From contig CASHTG010000015.1 of assembly GCA_949357655.1 (NCBI GenBank), positions 744,001 through 808,000 on the forward strand: a DNA stretch of 64,000 nucleotides. The letters run 5' to 3'. Made by a program: the position numbers and the translations under genes. Below, piece by piece: positions 11,861 through 24,025 of this stretch. A model generated the notes under the pieces. The model had not been told where the DNA came from. It saw only the letters and a list, made by a program, of their open reading frames with translations, and made no database searches. Origin of the DNA: Parascedosporium putredinis (Eukaryota; Ascomycota; Sordariomycetes; Microascales; Microascaceae). Position 1 is the stretch's first letter; each line of letters starts with the position of its first letter.

Positions 11861-12475
11861 AATCTTTTATTTCCTGGCCCTGCGTTGGTGCCGGGAGTCT
11901 GCACGCTTGAGCAGAGGCAAAACCTCGAAATCTGGAGGGTGCAAGACAAACCGTCCTGCTCCCATGTTTTGTATTCATGTCATCTCGTGCAAGGCGTCGA
12001 GCCCAGCCTCAATTATCCAACCTGTGTACTAAAGCCCCAAGTGAATATACTTTCTTTATTTATCTAGAAAACTGAATGGAAGAGAAGTTTCAACAGAGAC
12101 GGACTTCGTAGTAATTGCACCATACCGGTTACCGCTTCCGAGCCTTGACTTCCCAGCTAAGCCAGTGCATTGGACTGTGTCTTTGCGAAAGCAATAGATC
12201 CATATACGTTTCTAGTACCAGAGAAAATCTTCGCACGCTTCTAGTGAGAGAATCCTTTCACGGAGAACCGAGTCTATTACATCTACCATGCGTCCTGGAG
12301 CGTGTGCACGACATCTTTTGGAGAGCGTCCCATATGCATCAAGGAAAGAGACTAAGTGTGGGTATATCAGAAGAGGGAAAGGGAAAAAAGAAGGAAACCC
12401 GCCATGAATCGTACTTTACAAAAGCGGCCACCACCTGCTTTCTCTCTCTCTCTATAACTCCGGCTACTGCCCCTC
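11861..12475. other. Intergenic region between convergent ATP3 and LSD1-like genes
   Basis: 3' flanks of two convergent genes. No gene is recognised. A short CT repeat occurs near 12440. Confidence 0.55.
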
Positions 12476-15400
12476 TCATGCCCGAGTCACCCCCATCCTG
12501 TTTTCTGTATAGCTGACGTGCTTCCTCCTTCTCTGCTTTATCGCGCGCCCTTCATTTCCATCAGCAGCTACTCCGTCCTCCCCCATCCCCGGCTGCACAA
12601 ATGGGTGCTCGCTTATGTAGGCAGCTCGCACAGAGACCGCCTGCTCGTCCCATTGGGGAGCAAGTCGCTCGTACTCTGCCAGCTTGACCACAAACGCAGC
12701 TTTTCGCTCGGCAACCATGTCTTCGAACGGCTTTTTCTCCTCCGGGCTCGTCTGCTTCCACATTTTGGAAAGCATGTGGCGCACCTCGTTGGGACCGGCC
12801 TTGCCCTTGCGCTTACCGGGTCGGATCCCGGCCTGGCACCGTTCGCGCGCCGCGTCCTGGTTCGTCGCGCAGTAAAGGCGGTAAGCGCTGACGTTGAGCT
12901 TCTCTGGGGGCATAGGACGCTCTCCGATTTGGCTGATGGTGTGATAGTAAACCTGCTCCTCGTAGATGCCCAGGGGGTCTTTGGGCTCTTCCAAGAGCTT
13001 TCTTTTAAGTGCCTGCGACTCTGTAGGGACCAGCAAAGGTGTTGGTATGTCGATGTCGCCGATGAGGGAGCTCAGGACTTCGCCCGCAGCGCGTAACCCA
13101 GATAGGTAGGCGCCGTGGACAGTCGCCGGGTGCGTTCCAATGGTGTGCTCGCCGGCAAAGTAAAGGTTACCTACGGGCTTCGCCATAGTATCGTAGTCTG
13201 TCGGGAGCATGCTAGGCCCTGACGATGAGTAGCTTCCTCGGGAGAACCGGTCCTTGGCCCAGCGAGCCACCGTAACCTCCAAAGGAGGAGGCACGCTTTG
13301 CCCAAATATCGTCCTGAGAACTTCAGTCGCCTCCCTGACCAGATCGTCGTCTAGCGCGGTTTCGGTGTCAACGGCAGCATCACCCGCCATGAGGGCGACC
13401 AGACACGGAAGGCCGGTAGTAGCAGTGACGTCCAAGAATTGGAAAAAGCGTCCACGTTGTGAGCGATAGTCCACCTGGTCGAGGCTGTCAACATTCTCAG
13501 GGCGTCGTAGAGCTCCAAAAATGTGGCGTGTCTGGTCCCAAAACGGTTTCTTGTAGACGAGAATCACCTTGTTCAACACGCCATAGCCAAGTCGTTGGAT
13601 TGGCCCAACCTTCCAACTCGGGAGGGGAGGGTTAAACTCGACATCGCCGTGTTTTAAAACACCGAGTGGGATGGTGGAAACGATACGATCCGCCTCGATC
13701 ACCGTTCCATCCTCGCATTCGATGGTGGCAGGGCCAGAGGACTCGGCTGCGTTATAGTTGATCTTGCGTATGGGGGTCTTCATACGCGCGTCCAGCGGCG
13801 AAGGGCAGTGCAAAAGCCCTCTCGCTACTCTTTGGTACCCCCACGATCATAGTATGCTTCCCAACCCATTCATTTCCGGCATCAATATCCCAACCCCCAA
13901 GACTCAAGTTGTGTATGTTTGTGGCATTGCTGTATTCTAGATTCGCCACATGCCAATTGAAGAGGCGAAAGTCCTGGTCAGTCAAGTCGACGATGTCACT
14001 GTACTGAGTGAAACATGAGTCAACCACGCTCCCAAGAGTAGCACCTGGAGCCGAAGCGGGAGTGGCCGTATCAAGGCTGCACGTTTCCGAGACTCCGTGG
14101 CGAAGCGTCCACCCTATGGAGCGCGCAGCTTCTGCGGCAGTAGGCCTGCTTTTAGGCGGGCCGGTGATTCTACACATAGCCTGCGGTGTCAATACCGAGT
14201 GCTCTTCCTCCTCTTTTGCGCGATCGTCTTTTGTCCGTCGCTACACGCGTCTCGTGCTTCCATGATAAGCTCCCTATTCCCCTTGACGAGCTTTGGCGGC
14301 TTTATCTTGTATTTGTACTCGACCGCTCTATCGAGACAGTCGTTATACAGCCTCTCTACGTGCAGGTCTCGATCTTCTTTAACGGCTTTCCCATCGTAGT
14401 CAAAAATAGTTGTTCTAGAGTTTAGGACGTGATATGGCAGGCCGAGTTGCGCGCGAACGAGGATGTTGAGGGGTTTCAATGAACCCCGTAATGATCATGC
14501 CTCCCATCTCGGCAGTACACCGCTCGAGGCGAGGTGATGCGCCTGACGGTTTTGTAACGAAGGGGCGCGAATACACCCTTCCGCCTACACGACTTCTACC
14601 CTCGAGTAAGATTACCCGGGGTGGCAATTCGTTGACCTTGTCAAGCTGGAGGCTATATTGTCTAAAGAGGCCTTCAAGTTGTCTCGCACAACCGAGGCCG
14701 GCTAGACCAGCCCCAATCACCACGATCGTCTTTCGTTTATTCATTTCCTTTTCAGGTCTAATGGGGATGCTCTGGGCAGGAAACTGCAAGCAGCCATAAT
14801 TGATGTAGCCGTTGCGAGCGAGCCAGTCGTAGCAGAAGCTTGCAGCATTGGCCCAACGCGAACCAGCACAGCCTACAGCTTCTTCACGAGTTACAGCCAC
14901 GCGGGGTTCCGGATCCAGAGCCGAAGGATGCCATTTCTTATGTTTAGATATGTCGTCACCTGGACATAAGACAAGTGGTTTCTCAAAATCTCATACTCTC
15001 CGGCATGGAGGATAAACGGGTTGAGTCGAGAATTTTCCGCACCTTCGATGCACTGGCTAGCATACTCTGCGGGACTGAGGTCTGAGGGGATCGATGATTT
15101 CGGCCGCACGTTGAACACGATACGCTCAGGTCCCTGAACATCAGAAATGTTTGGAGAGGCGTAAAATGGCCTACGTGTGGTATCCGATGCTGGTGGCGCG
15201 AGTTTTGCTACGTTATCGCATAACGCCGGGGTTTCGGGGGCGGCGGGGAGGCATCCGGGGATTTGTGCGATTCGGCTGAGGGGGTTTAGAGGCGGCGATA
15301 AAGAGTCCACGTCCACGGTCGTAGATGCCACTAGAGACGGCAGAGTCTGGGCGGAAATGACTGTTGGGGACCCAATCGCCGAGTCATTGCCATCGGCGAT

Positions 15401-16036
15401 GGAGGTGAGTGAGGAGAAGGTAGATATGGAGGGAGATTTCCGGGCACGTCGGGCAGTAGGAGCCCCGAGCAAGACATGTGTCGGCGCATCAACCTCGATT
15501 GGCGTCGTCACCCCGCTTGAGATTGTCGAAAGAAGCGAGGACAATTCAGAGGCATCGGTAAAAACAGACAAGGAAGATTCGATCGTCTCGCTGACGACTT
15601 CGGATTGAACCGTAGGATCTGGTGCCTCACGCAAACTAGGAATACGTTAGATACCTAGGGGCCGAGACAGGCGCGAACCAGCATACCGGCTCACGTAGAG
15701 GTTGAGTGAGCCGAGTAGTTGGGTTACTCAAGCACAACACAGGTATACATACTCTAAGTCCGCTTTCGACAGCGGGCTCTCATTTGGCTCCTCATCGTGG
15801 CTCGCACTCGAGATGGTCATACCCTCAGTCCAGACGACAATCTCCTGCGCGACTTCGGTATGTGACTCGGACGAGGAGGGGCTCGACGGGGTCACTAATT
15901 GCGCGGCCAGCGCCGGGGCGGTGGAAGACGATTTGCCATTGCGGTTGGTCTTGGACCGAGGTGATGTCCGCTGAGGGGTTGAGGGCTTCGCCGAGCGATT
16001 TTCCTGGTATTTCCGCGCCCTCGTTGACCTGCCCAT
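12476..16036 (-). CDS. lsd1: LSD1/KDM1-like histone demethylase (SWIRM, amine oxidase, HMG box)
   Basis: Predicted FAD-dependent lysine demethylase of chromatin. Two exons: 16036-15753 and 15635-12476. The N-terminus is Ser/Thr-rich and basic (MGRSTRARKYQENRS). A SWIRM domain follows (LSPAEYASQCIEGAENSRLN ... SFCYDWLARNGYINYGC). The Rossmann FAD motif is VVIGAGLAGLGCARQL. Amine oxidase segments include AEMGGMIITGF, ADRIVSTIPLGVLKHG and the C-terminal FAD-binding GNLYFAGEHTIGTHPATVHG. An HMG box (NVSAYRLYCATNQDA ... PNEVRHMLSKMWKQTSPEEK) and a basic tail complete it. Four breaks interrupt the second exon: near 14904 (one C), 14472 (two bases), 14212 (one) and 13840 (two G). Correcting them gives 1149 residues. 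SWIRM plus HMG sets it apart from plain polyamine oxidases. Demethylase activity is inferred from the family. Confidence 0.92.
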
Positions 16037-17246
16037 ATTTAGAGGGACAATGCGAGGGCACGCTCTATATTGCTAATCGTGCTGTTCGCCCTCGTGGTTC
16101 GACTACTCGATGCGTCATCGGAACCCCATTCAGGTGAAAGTGAAATGGATGTGTGCACGTATGAGAAGATTCTACTTATAAGAAACCCTCTCCGTTTATA
16201 CACGGTTTCATGGATCCAACAGACTCTCGAAATAGACCGAGTCTAGCATCAGACGATGGTTAATCAAGTGACGGCACTCTTCGCCATGGCGGGTAGGTAT
16301 GGAAAAGGTTCATCTGGTTGATTTTGGCTTCCGGCCCTCCTACGGGAAGGGATGGGGACCGCTTACCGAGACAGAACTACCAACGCTTACTCCGTATTCC
16401 GAATGACCACTGGCAGTGGAAGGGCGGCAATCAGATCAGCTCGGAGGGTTCCGGAAAGGTTGAGAAAGTCATGCAACCATTCGCAAAGATTGAACTCTCG
16501 CAACACGCTTCACCGGAACATTACTTTTTCGCTTTCAACAACTCTTGGAATTCAGAATATAAGCTCGGAAAGTGCCTTCGCAGGTGATTGACCCTCCTTT
16601 TCAAACCGTCCTGACTCCACATCTGATCTCTGACCAGACTTCATTTGGTAGTGGACTCACGTGATTCAACGATAACTCGACATATCTACCGACTCGACGT
16701 TTGCATCGTGTTGTGTGTGTCGTTCTCAATTGATAATCGAAACCAAAATTCCATGTAGGGTCATTGAGCCAGGTTCGCTGCAATTGATCTCGAGTCAATT
16801 CTCTCTCGACCGCGCGCCTCGCATTGGGGTCTCCTCAAATCAGACAGTGCATCTCACCAATGCAGGCTAGAGATGAGCAGGCTCCGCGCCCCCAAAACGA
16901 CAGCGGCAAGTCGCGCAGTCATTGAAGCAATGACAAGCGTCACCTTGCGTACGAACCGATTCTCCCGCTGCTTTAACCCGAGAGATACAAACTTGATACT
17001 ACTATTCAGGGTGGCGAGAAGCAGGATCTCACAGACAGTCAAACAAGTCAACCGCGAAGCCAGAAGCCATAGGCTTGCTACCAGGCCTCTCGAATCATGA
17101 TGGGAATTTCCGGGAGGGCTTGGCGATATCAATGACCCCGATACGGACTGTCACGGAATCCAGTCGGATCCGAGTGGGAGAGGCCCTCTCTTGGCACATC
17201 GTGTGGCAAATATCGTGAATGACTGAAAATGCTTCAATGTTTATAA
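16037..17246. other. Region between the LSD1-like gene start and the VPS33 end
   Basis: Upstream region of the LSD1-like gene and 3' flank of VPS33. It contains TCACGTGA at 16657-16664 and TCAATTGA at 16726-16733. Open frames at 16318-16587 (+, 89 codons, ...YQRLLRIPNDHWQWKGGN...) and 16854-17132 (-, 92 codons, hydrophobic) are not recognised. With the frame errors in this sequence, a small gene on the plus strand near 16255-16590 cannot be excluded. Confidence 0.5.
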
Positions 17247-19832
17247 TTATAGTAACGTATTTGAGAATGTCCCACTCGGTTTAAACTGCACTGCACAATA
17301 GCGCAACCCATAGCTTAGTAGAACTTGATTCCCGGCGTAATCGATATTAGTCCCAGCATCACCCCCTGTCGTAGTCTGTATTGGGGAAGTCTCCCTTGCA
17401 AACGACTTGGTCTCGATCGCCGCATCCATCATCCTATTCCCGCTAATTATCGAAGTTGTGCAGATAATAATGTCACGTCGGTCTACCAGGATGATAACGT
17501 CAGTACTCGAGCACGGAAAACAAAAACAAAAAGAGAGGAAAAGAAAGAAGTGTGGTGGGGCCGCGGGGGGCATACCTTTTCCTGCCTCGCAATAAAACGT
17601 AGCGCAGCTATCTCTGTGAATGTGATCCCTCCTACAAACACGACGAAAACAGTTTGTCTGTCGCCACCTCCCGAGAGAAGGGCTCGAGCCTTGACAGCCT
17701 TGTCCTCGCCCTTTTGTAGTTCATAGAAAGTCCTTCCTCGGACATGCTTCACCGCCTCATCGAAGCCGTGCCAGCCCTGGGCCGCGCTAGCAGTGCTCGC
17801 GGCGCCGGCCGGCGCGTTGTTACCGCCCTTGGTGAGCTGCATTAGGTATTGTTTTTGCAGCACGCACTGGACGAGTCGAATCGACAGCGGGGCGTACCCG
17901 CTGTACACGTATGCGATGTCGTCAGGGTCATCCTCCCTGACCTCGTCAACAATGAGCTTCAGTTGCTGCCGTAGATAGGCGTAGTTCGTCTTCGTGCCAG
18001 CCGCATCCGAGTTGCCCGTCATGGGGATCATGCCGGCGAGCGGCGAGGATCGGGGAAGGATCAGCTGTAGCTTCGCAAGCTTATGCAACGTGAGAATATG
18101 TTGGTACCCGTAGCCTTCTAGGATCAATCGTCGAAATAGGTCGTACTCCTTTTGCTGGATCCCGCCTGACATGCACGAATAGATGCACAAGAGCCTCATG
18201 ACCTCCTTGATAGGAGCATCACGGGCGATGAGCTCTTCAATCGTTTCAAATTGAGATGATGGATCTGCACCATCAGCGAGATTCTGCTGAACCTTGAGTA
18301 ATCCCTTGAATAGGTCGGATCGCGTGTGCTTCACGATCTCCTCTACCAATCCGGTATGGATCCCCACACTTTTCTCCTCGGCCTGGTAGGCAGGAAGGTT
18401 GCCTACAAATTCTTTCAGCTCGGCAATGGACTTGTTGCTCTGGTTCGCCTCATAATCCTTCCGGATCTTCTGTAACCGCACGGCGACCTTGTTGAGCAGA
18501 GAGCCAACAATAGCAAAGTTAGCATCACGCAACTGATCATACAATTTATCCGTAGAATCGAGTTGAATTGGTCGCTTTCGGGTCTGGGCGTTCGCCCCTG
18601 AGGACGACTGCGTAGGAACACCAACCACGGTGGTGTCAACCTTGGCCTGGTTGTTTTCGATCCCGAAGATTTCGTCGATGAGCCCTTCATATGTAAGCTG
18701 TGTAAGGAGCGGGGTGACGAAATCAACCTCACGGTCGATGACGATGACACTCTCCACCGTCGTGCTCGGCGTTAGCGCATCCTTCAAGCCTTTGTCTGCA
18801 CCACCTTCAGCGATAGTCTCCTGTTTCATGCGGCCGAGGAGATCCGCCACCCGCTTCGCATGGTCGCCCTTGCCTATAATTCTGGGGAAAAGGCCGTGGT
18901 TTTGTTGTATTTCCATGAGGGCACGCGCCATGAGATAGGTTGGGGTCACATCCTTGTTTAGGTACAGGTCCTCAAACGAATCGTTGAGCTCCAGAGACAA
19001 CACATCCCGTTCGAGGGGAAAAAGTAGAGCGGGAGCTCGGATATAGTCACGTCTCCTAAGACTCCTGCTTCCTCGAGTATTCGGTTGGATACGAGAGTGC
19101 GGCGGGGACCCAGAAAATATGAAAGTCGTGGCCCGTTTGGCTTTCTCTCTGTAGTCGTCGGATCTGATCTACAATGGGCAGCATATGTTAGCACGACATG
19201 ATAGTATTAATTCCATGGATGAAAAGGAGACAAGAATACTATAGGTGCGTGCTTTGTGTATAATGCTTCATCTCCGGCTCGCTGACTGGCGTCGTGGAGT
19301 GGGGGCAGACAAGTCCACGGTGCCTACTTTTGAACCCAGAAGAAGGGAGGGAGAAGGGAACAGCCACCTCGCAGCCAAGGAGGAAGCAGGTGCAAGAAAA
19401 TATATACTAGCATCTACGGGTCTACGCGCCGGAATCACACATACAGCTCCTCGGTAGTGGTGAAAACTCGGCTCACAAAATCATCGACTAACCTGCTATC
19501 GTCTGGGCATGGCGGCCGCATTCGCCTCTCGCGATGAAGATGACGTTGCGCTGGCTGGTATCGACATTTTGATTCTCAAGAATGAAAAACTTATCAACGC
19601 CGTACTCCTGAAGCGTGGCGACCTTGACAATTACGCCAACTGGCCCAACGAGACTTCGATCGAAGACAACATTCTTCTTACCGCGGACCTAAAATGGCGA
19701 TGAAGGATAAGCAGGCAGCACATTGGAGATGAGAAACTTGGCACGGGGACATACACCCTCAAGAAGATTGAGCAGGTCCCGCCGCGACTTCTCCCGAATT
19801 TGCTCCGGGTCGAAACTTATTCGTGGCGCCAT
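17247..19832 (-). CDS. VPS33: Vps33, Sec1/Munc18-family subunit of HOPS/CORVET
   Basis: SM protein that binds SNAREs during endosome and vacuole fusion. Exons in transcript order: 19832-19755, 19688-19493, 19168-17576, 17482-17247. Diagnostic segments are MAPRISFDPEQIREKSRRDL, VRGKKNVVFDRSLVGPVGVI, VIVIDREVDFVTPLLTQLTY, VYSGYAPLSIRLVQ and VVFVGGITFTEIAALRFIA, then RRDIIICTTSIISGNRMMD. One C is missing in each of two C runs (plus 19104-19107 and 19015-19018). One further base is needed at the exon 3/4 join, probably in the A run at 17577-17580, because the phase is otherwise off by one. With these the protein is about 701 residues. The C-terminus continues some 40 residues past DAAIE, longer than I expect for the family. 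The gene is divergent from HTS1. The identity is secure; the last exon is less so. Confidence 0.92.
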
Positions 19833-20532
19833 TATGGGCGCTCCATGGGAGCATAGACAGGCTTAGGGGAGAATGGAGCCAGCGCTGCCCGGAGGGTGAG
19901 ATCAGTTGGGAAGAGAGAAGGAGGAAGCTTGAAATTTGGATGCCTCTGGTGGAGCTTTTGACGGTGCTGGGCGGGGTGGGGCCTTTCCCCATTGGATCCA
20001 GGCGAGGTCAATTGATGAGGTCAGCCATCAGTTCAAGAGATCCAGCGTTCAGTATCGATAAGCGGGACTACCTGCCTGGCCAGCAAGTTGCTGGCTGGCT
20101 GGCTGTGTGCTTTGCTTCACGGGTGTACCGACTTGTGCTTGCCCACGCTGGGCCTTTTCAGTGCACAAGTATCAAGCAGACACGGAGAGTTGTGCACGCA
20201 CTGTCTCGCCCAGCGAAGTAACCCGAAGGCGCTGCAAAGCAACTGCTGCTGTCTTCGGTACGTCATCCAGGAACGCACACAGGCCACCCCAGGTTGAGCC
20301 AATCATGGCCCTTGCTTCTCGCGATGGGCTGTCGCAGCCTCGCTGGTACCTTTTGCGCACGCGCAAGAGCAATCTTAGTCCGTAAATTTTATCCCTTCAG
20401 GGAAGCCACCCGATTAAATCTCACGCCAAAATATCCAGCTTCGCTTCTTCACTCCCTCCTCCCTTTCCTTCAGATGCGTCGGGGTGTTCCTATCGGCCTG
20501 ACTGGATGAAGGGCCTGTTGGAGTCGTGCCCA
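19833..20532. other. Divergent promoter region between VPS33 and HTS1
   Basis: A 700-bp region shared by two divergent housekeeping genes. It contains one TCAATTGA palindrome at 20008-20015. An in-frame upstream ATG for HTS1 at 20506 lies at its right edge. The open frames here show no motif. Confidence 0.55.
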
Positions 20533-22593
20533 ATGCCGGCAAGGCTGCTTAGGGTAGTGACTCATCACCCACAGTGGTGTCTACGCCTAAAACCTTTTGC
20601 ATGCCACTCTCTCCAGGGGGCTACCACTATCACCGCCCGCAAACCCTTCACCACAACCGCCCCAACTCGACGATCACGGCCGGACAACATGCCTCCCAAG
20701 ACGAAATTCGAGCTCAAAGTCCCCAAGGGCACAAAGGATTGGGAGGGGACCGATATGGTCATCCGCGACAAAATCTTCAACACCATCACTCAAGTTTTCA
20801 AGCGTCATGGCGGGGTAACCATTGACACGCCCGTCTTCGAGTTGAAAGAGATTCTCTCCGGAAAATATGGCGAGGTAAGAATTAATTCGCAAAAAAAGGC
20901 GCCTCTTCTCCCTTCTCTCACTACTCTTGTATAATTTTACATGACAGTTATTCGCTTGTGTTTCTAACTAAATGACAGGACTCAAAACTCATCTATGACC
21001 TCGCCGATCAAGGTGGGGAGATTTGCTCGTTGCGATATGACTTGACGGTGCCTTTCGCTCGCTGGCTCGCCATGAACAAGGAGATTCAAAATATCAAGCG
21101 CTACCACATTGCCAAGGTCTACCGGAGAGACCAGCCCGCCATGACCAAAGGTCGCATGCGAGAGTTCTACCAGTGCGACTTTGATATCGCGGGCGTGTAC
21201 GACGCCATGGTGCCCGACGCCGAAATCATCCGAATCATCAGCGAGGTTTTCGATGGCCTTGGCTGGAAGGATACGTATACCATCAAGCTCAACCACCGCA
21301 AAATATTAGATGGCATTTTCCAAGTGTGCGGCGTCCCTGAGGATAAAATTCGCACCATCTCCTCAGCTGTTGACAAGCTCGACAAGGTTCCCTGGGCCGA
21401 TGTGCGCAAGGAAATGACGGAAGAGAAGGGCCTTGAGGGGGATATTGCCGACCGCATCGGAGAGTGGGTGGTCTTGAAGGGTCGCCGCGACCTCCTCGAG
21501 AAGCTCCAAAACGATGAGGGGTTGGCGGCAAACGAAAATATGAAACAAGGCATGGCGGATTTGGGACTCATGTTCGACTACCTCGACCACTTCCAGGTCT
21601 TGGATAAGGTTTCCTTCGACCTGAGCCTCGCTCGCGGCCTTGACTATGTAAGTTTTCCCTCCTTTCTCATCTCTTTTGCCGGCTCGCCGCTCTCGGTGCT
21701 TTCGGAGATGGGGGAATAGTGACTAATGAGTAAATAGTACACTGGCGTCATTTACGAGGTTGTAACGGAGGGCTCTGCTCCCGAGGTAAAGTCGAACGAT
21801 GCCTTGGAGGAAGACTCAAAGAAGAAGAAGAAGTCAAAGGGCAAGAAGGACGAGGATGATGACCGGTCATCTGATCCTACCATTGAGTTGGCAGCGTAGC
21901 AGCCGGCGGACGCTACGATGGCCTTGTTGGCATGTTCTCGGGGAAGACTCAGATTCGTAAGTGTTGGCCTCCTTCCGTGGCAGTTTAGAAGCGCGCCTGT
22001 TGACTCATACCTACCACAGCCTGTGTCGGTATTTCTTTCGGCGTCGACCGCATCTTTTCCATCACCAAAGCGAGACTTGCGGCAGATAAGAGCGCCGCCG
22101 CTGTGCGAAAGAATGAGGTAGATGTTTACGTCATGGCGTTTGGAGGCAAGGGCTTTACCGGTCTCCTCAAGGAGCGTATGGAGGTGTGCTCTAGGCTCTG
22201 GGGAGCGGGCATCAAGGCCGAGTTCTTGTACAAGGTTAAGCCCAAGCTTCCTAACCAGTTTAAGGCCGCCGAGGCTGGCGGCGTTCCTTTGCCGTTATCC
22301 TAGGCGAGGATGAATGGAACAATGGCAAGGTCAAGGTCAAGGAGATGGGCCTTCGTGATGGACACCCCGAGAAGGAAGGTGTCGAAGTAGCCCTGGACAA
22401 CTTGGTTGCCGATGTCAAGGCCAAGCTCGCCCGGCGGGCGGAGCTCGAGGACATGACGAGGCAGGCTGAGGGCTTGAAGGTCGTGCATGGCATCAAGGGC
22501 GAGGAGCTTGAGGTTTCTGCCCAGCCTACCACGACTGAAGCCGCAGCGCCAGATGCGCCGGCCGGAGAGCAACCTGTAACTGAAGAAAAATGA
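20533..22593 (+). CDS. HTS1: Histidyl-tRNA synthetase, probably dual cytosolic/mitochondrial
   Basis: Class II synthetase that charges tRNA-His. Exons are 20533-20874, 20979-21647, 21738-21956 and 22020-22593. Core motifs are FELKVPKGTKDW at the N-terminus of the catalytic domain, DLTVPFARWLAMN, motif 2 in KGRMREFYQCDFDIAG, AAGGRYDGLVGMFSG (the histidine-binding region) and motif 3 in GISFGVDRIF. The anticodon-binding domain follows (VYVMAFGG ... LPNQFKAAEAGG). A Lys-rich insert (EEDSKKKKKSKGKKDEDDD) lies between two conserved blocks. Two in-frame starts are plausible. ATG 20533 adds a 52-residue Arg/Thr-rich leader with almost no acidic residues; ATG 20689 (MPPKTKFELK) gives the cytosolic form. 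Single bases are missing near 21887 and 22292. Corrected lengths are 601 or 549 residues. An ATG at 20506 is also in frame. Confidence 0.94.
20689..20691 (+). promoter_or_regulatory. HTS1: Internal start codon for the cytosolic HTS1 form
   Basis: ATG at MPPKTKFELK, immediately before the conserved catalytic domain and in frame with the upstream ATG at 20533. The intervening 52 residues have presequence-like composition. In yeast, one HTS1 gene makes both mitochondrial and cytosolic enzymes from alternative starts. The same arrangement is inferred here. Confidence 0.6.
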
Positions 22594-24000
22594 GAGACTA
22601 GGTCCTAGGTGTGCACAACGGATTTTGTGTACCATTACGGTGCGAGGATGAGTTAGAAGCGATAGACAACAAAAAGACGATATCTCTCCATGACATGAAA
22701 ACACTCTCATTCTAACACAGCATTGCGCGCGTTGGCACAGCTCCTCCGTGCTAGAGCCCGAGGAGCTGACGATGATAGGGTTCCTCGCCTAGCAGACACT
22801 CTGCAACCCCATGATAGTGATAACACATGTACCTTTATCTAGACCAACACTGATAAACCATCCGGCGCAACCAGGCTTCTCTCTCTTCACCGCTTAGCAC
22901 AGCAGCCCGCGAAGGCAGGCGATCCAAAGATACCCACGCCACGGGTGGTGACCTACCCGCCTTCTTCATGGGCCCAGATACGAAGTCAAGGAGCTCCGGC
23001 CGTGAAAATATTCTACTCTACGCAGAGCTCATGGGGAAGATTCGACTTCATGTCGCGGGTAGCACATATACAATCTACTCCAATCTACACCTGGCGGCAC
23101 CCCGCCCTGCCGCTTTGCCTACGACTCGAGAGAACTGATTGTCTCTTTTGTTTTTGTTTTACTTTGTGTACTAATTTCCCGATCAGGCCTTCGCCGTTTT
23201 GCTAGCTCAAGTGTAAGAGATAGTCAGACAGACCGTTTACGCCAGACGCACGTCTAGAGTCATCTGCCGGATTCGATTTCAGGAACGGATCTGACCATTC
23301 AACAACACAAAGGACAAGGAAGAAGGGACGAAGGCGCACGCGCCGCCACCCTCTCACAGACAATCGCCGAGATGCAAGGAGGACTTTGTACCACTCGGGA
23401 CTAGAAAAAGAGCCTGTGGCTGTAAAACAAAAGCCCATGGCCTGCAAGCTGCGTCGTTGACCCTTCAGTCTGCGAGGTCCTGCAACTCGTTTGGTGAGGG
23501 CTTTCCCAAAAGGGTCTTGCTGGTGTTTACTTGTAATAGAGGTATCCACGCAAGGGGAGCAGTTGGTCATCGATGCAACATACCCCAGGCACGGCCAGTC
23601 TTATTCTATTGACTATACAGAGGTATTGTGGGCGAAAGTTGAGTTCTCACACTTATTGATGATAGGCGGGATCGAAGAACCCGCTTCTTGCCCCTCAGAG
23701 GAGGAATGCAATAGCTAGAATCGGATGACTTCAGCTATGACTTCTCGGCTGCAGCGGCCTACATACAATTCACATCCTTTTTCACACCTCTCGGTTAGTC
23801 CAGTGCGCCGCCGTCCTGCAGGTACCTACTGGTGCAGTGTTGAGGTCCGTTCCTCGAATGCGGGCGCATGGACAAGCGAGACTGGATTCGAAAAGTTTCT
23901 CTCTGCGAGATGCGCCGCCAGCAGCGCACAAATATCGTTGGGGACAGAAAGGGCTACTTGGCTAGCGGGCCCTTTCGCCTCCGCTCCATCCATTTCTCGT

Positions 24001-24025
24001 ATGCGTGCGTGCGTGCGTGCGTGTG
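24001..24025. repeat. TGCG tetranucleotide microsatellite
   Basis: ATGCGTGCGTGCGTGCGTGC continuing into GTGTG, about five perfect units in non-coding sequence. Confidence 0.9.

Noticed and set aside
12476..16036. Calling this gene a polyamine oxidase
   Set aside because: SWIRM upstream and an HMG box downstream are not found in polyamine oxidases and indicate the LSD1/KDM1 class.
19509..19703. 64-codon plus-strand ORF (MAAAFASRDEDDV...)
   Set aside because: It is exactly antisense to VPS33 exon 2 (19493-19688), which is conserved and in phase with its neighbours.
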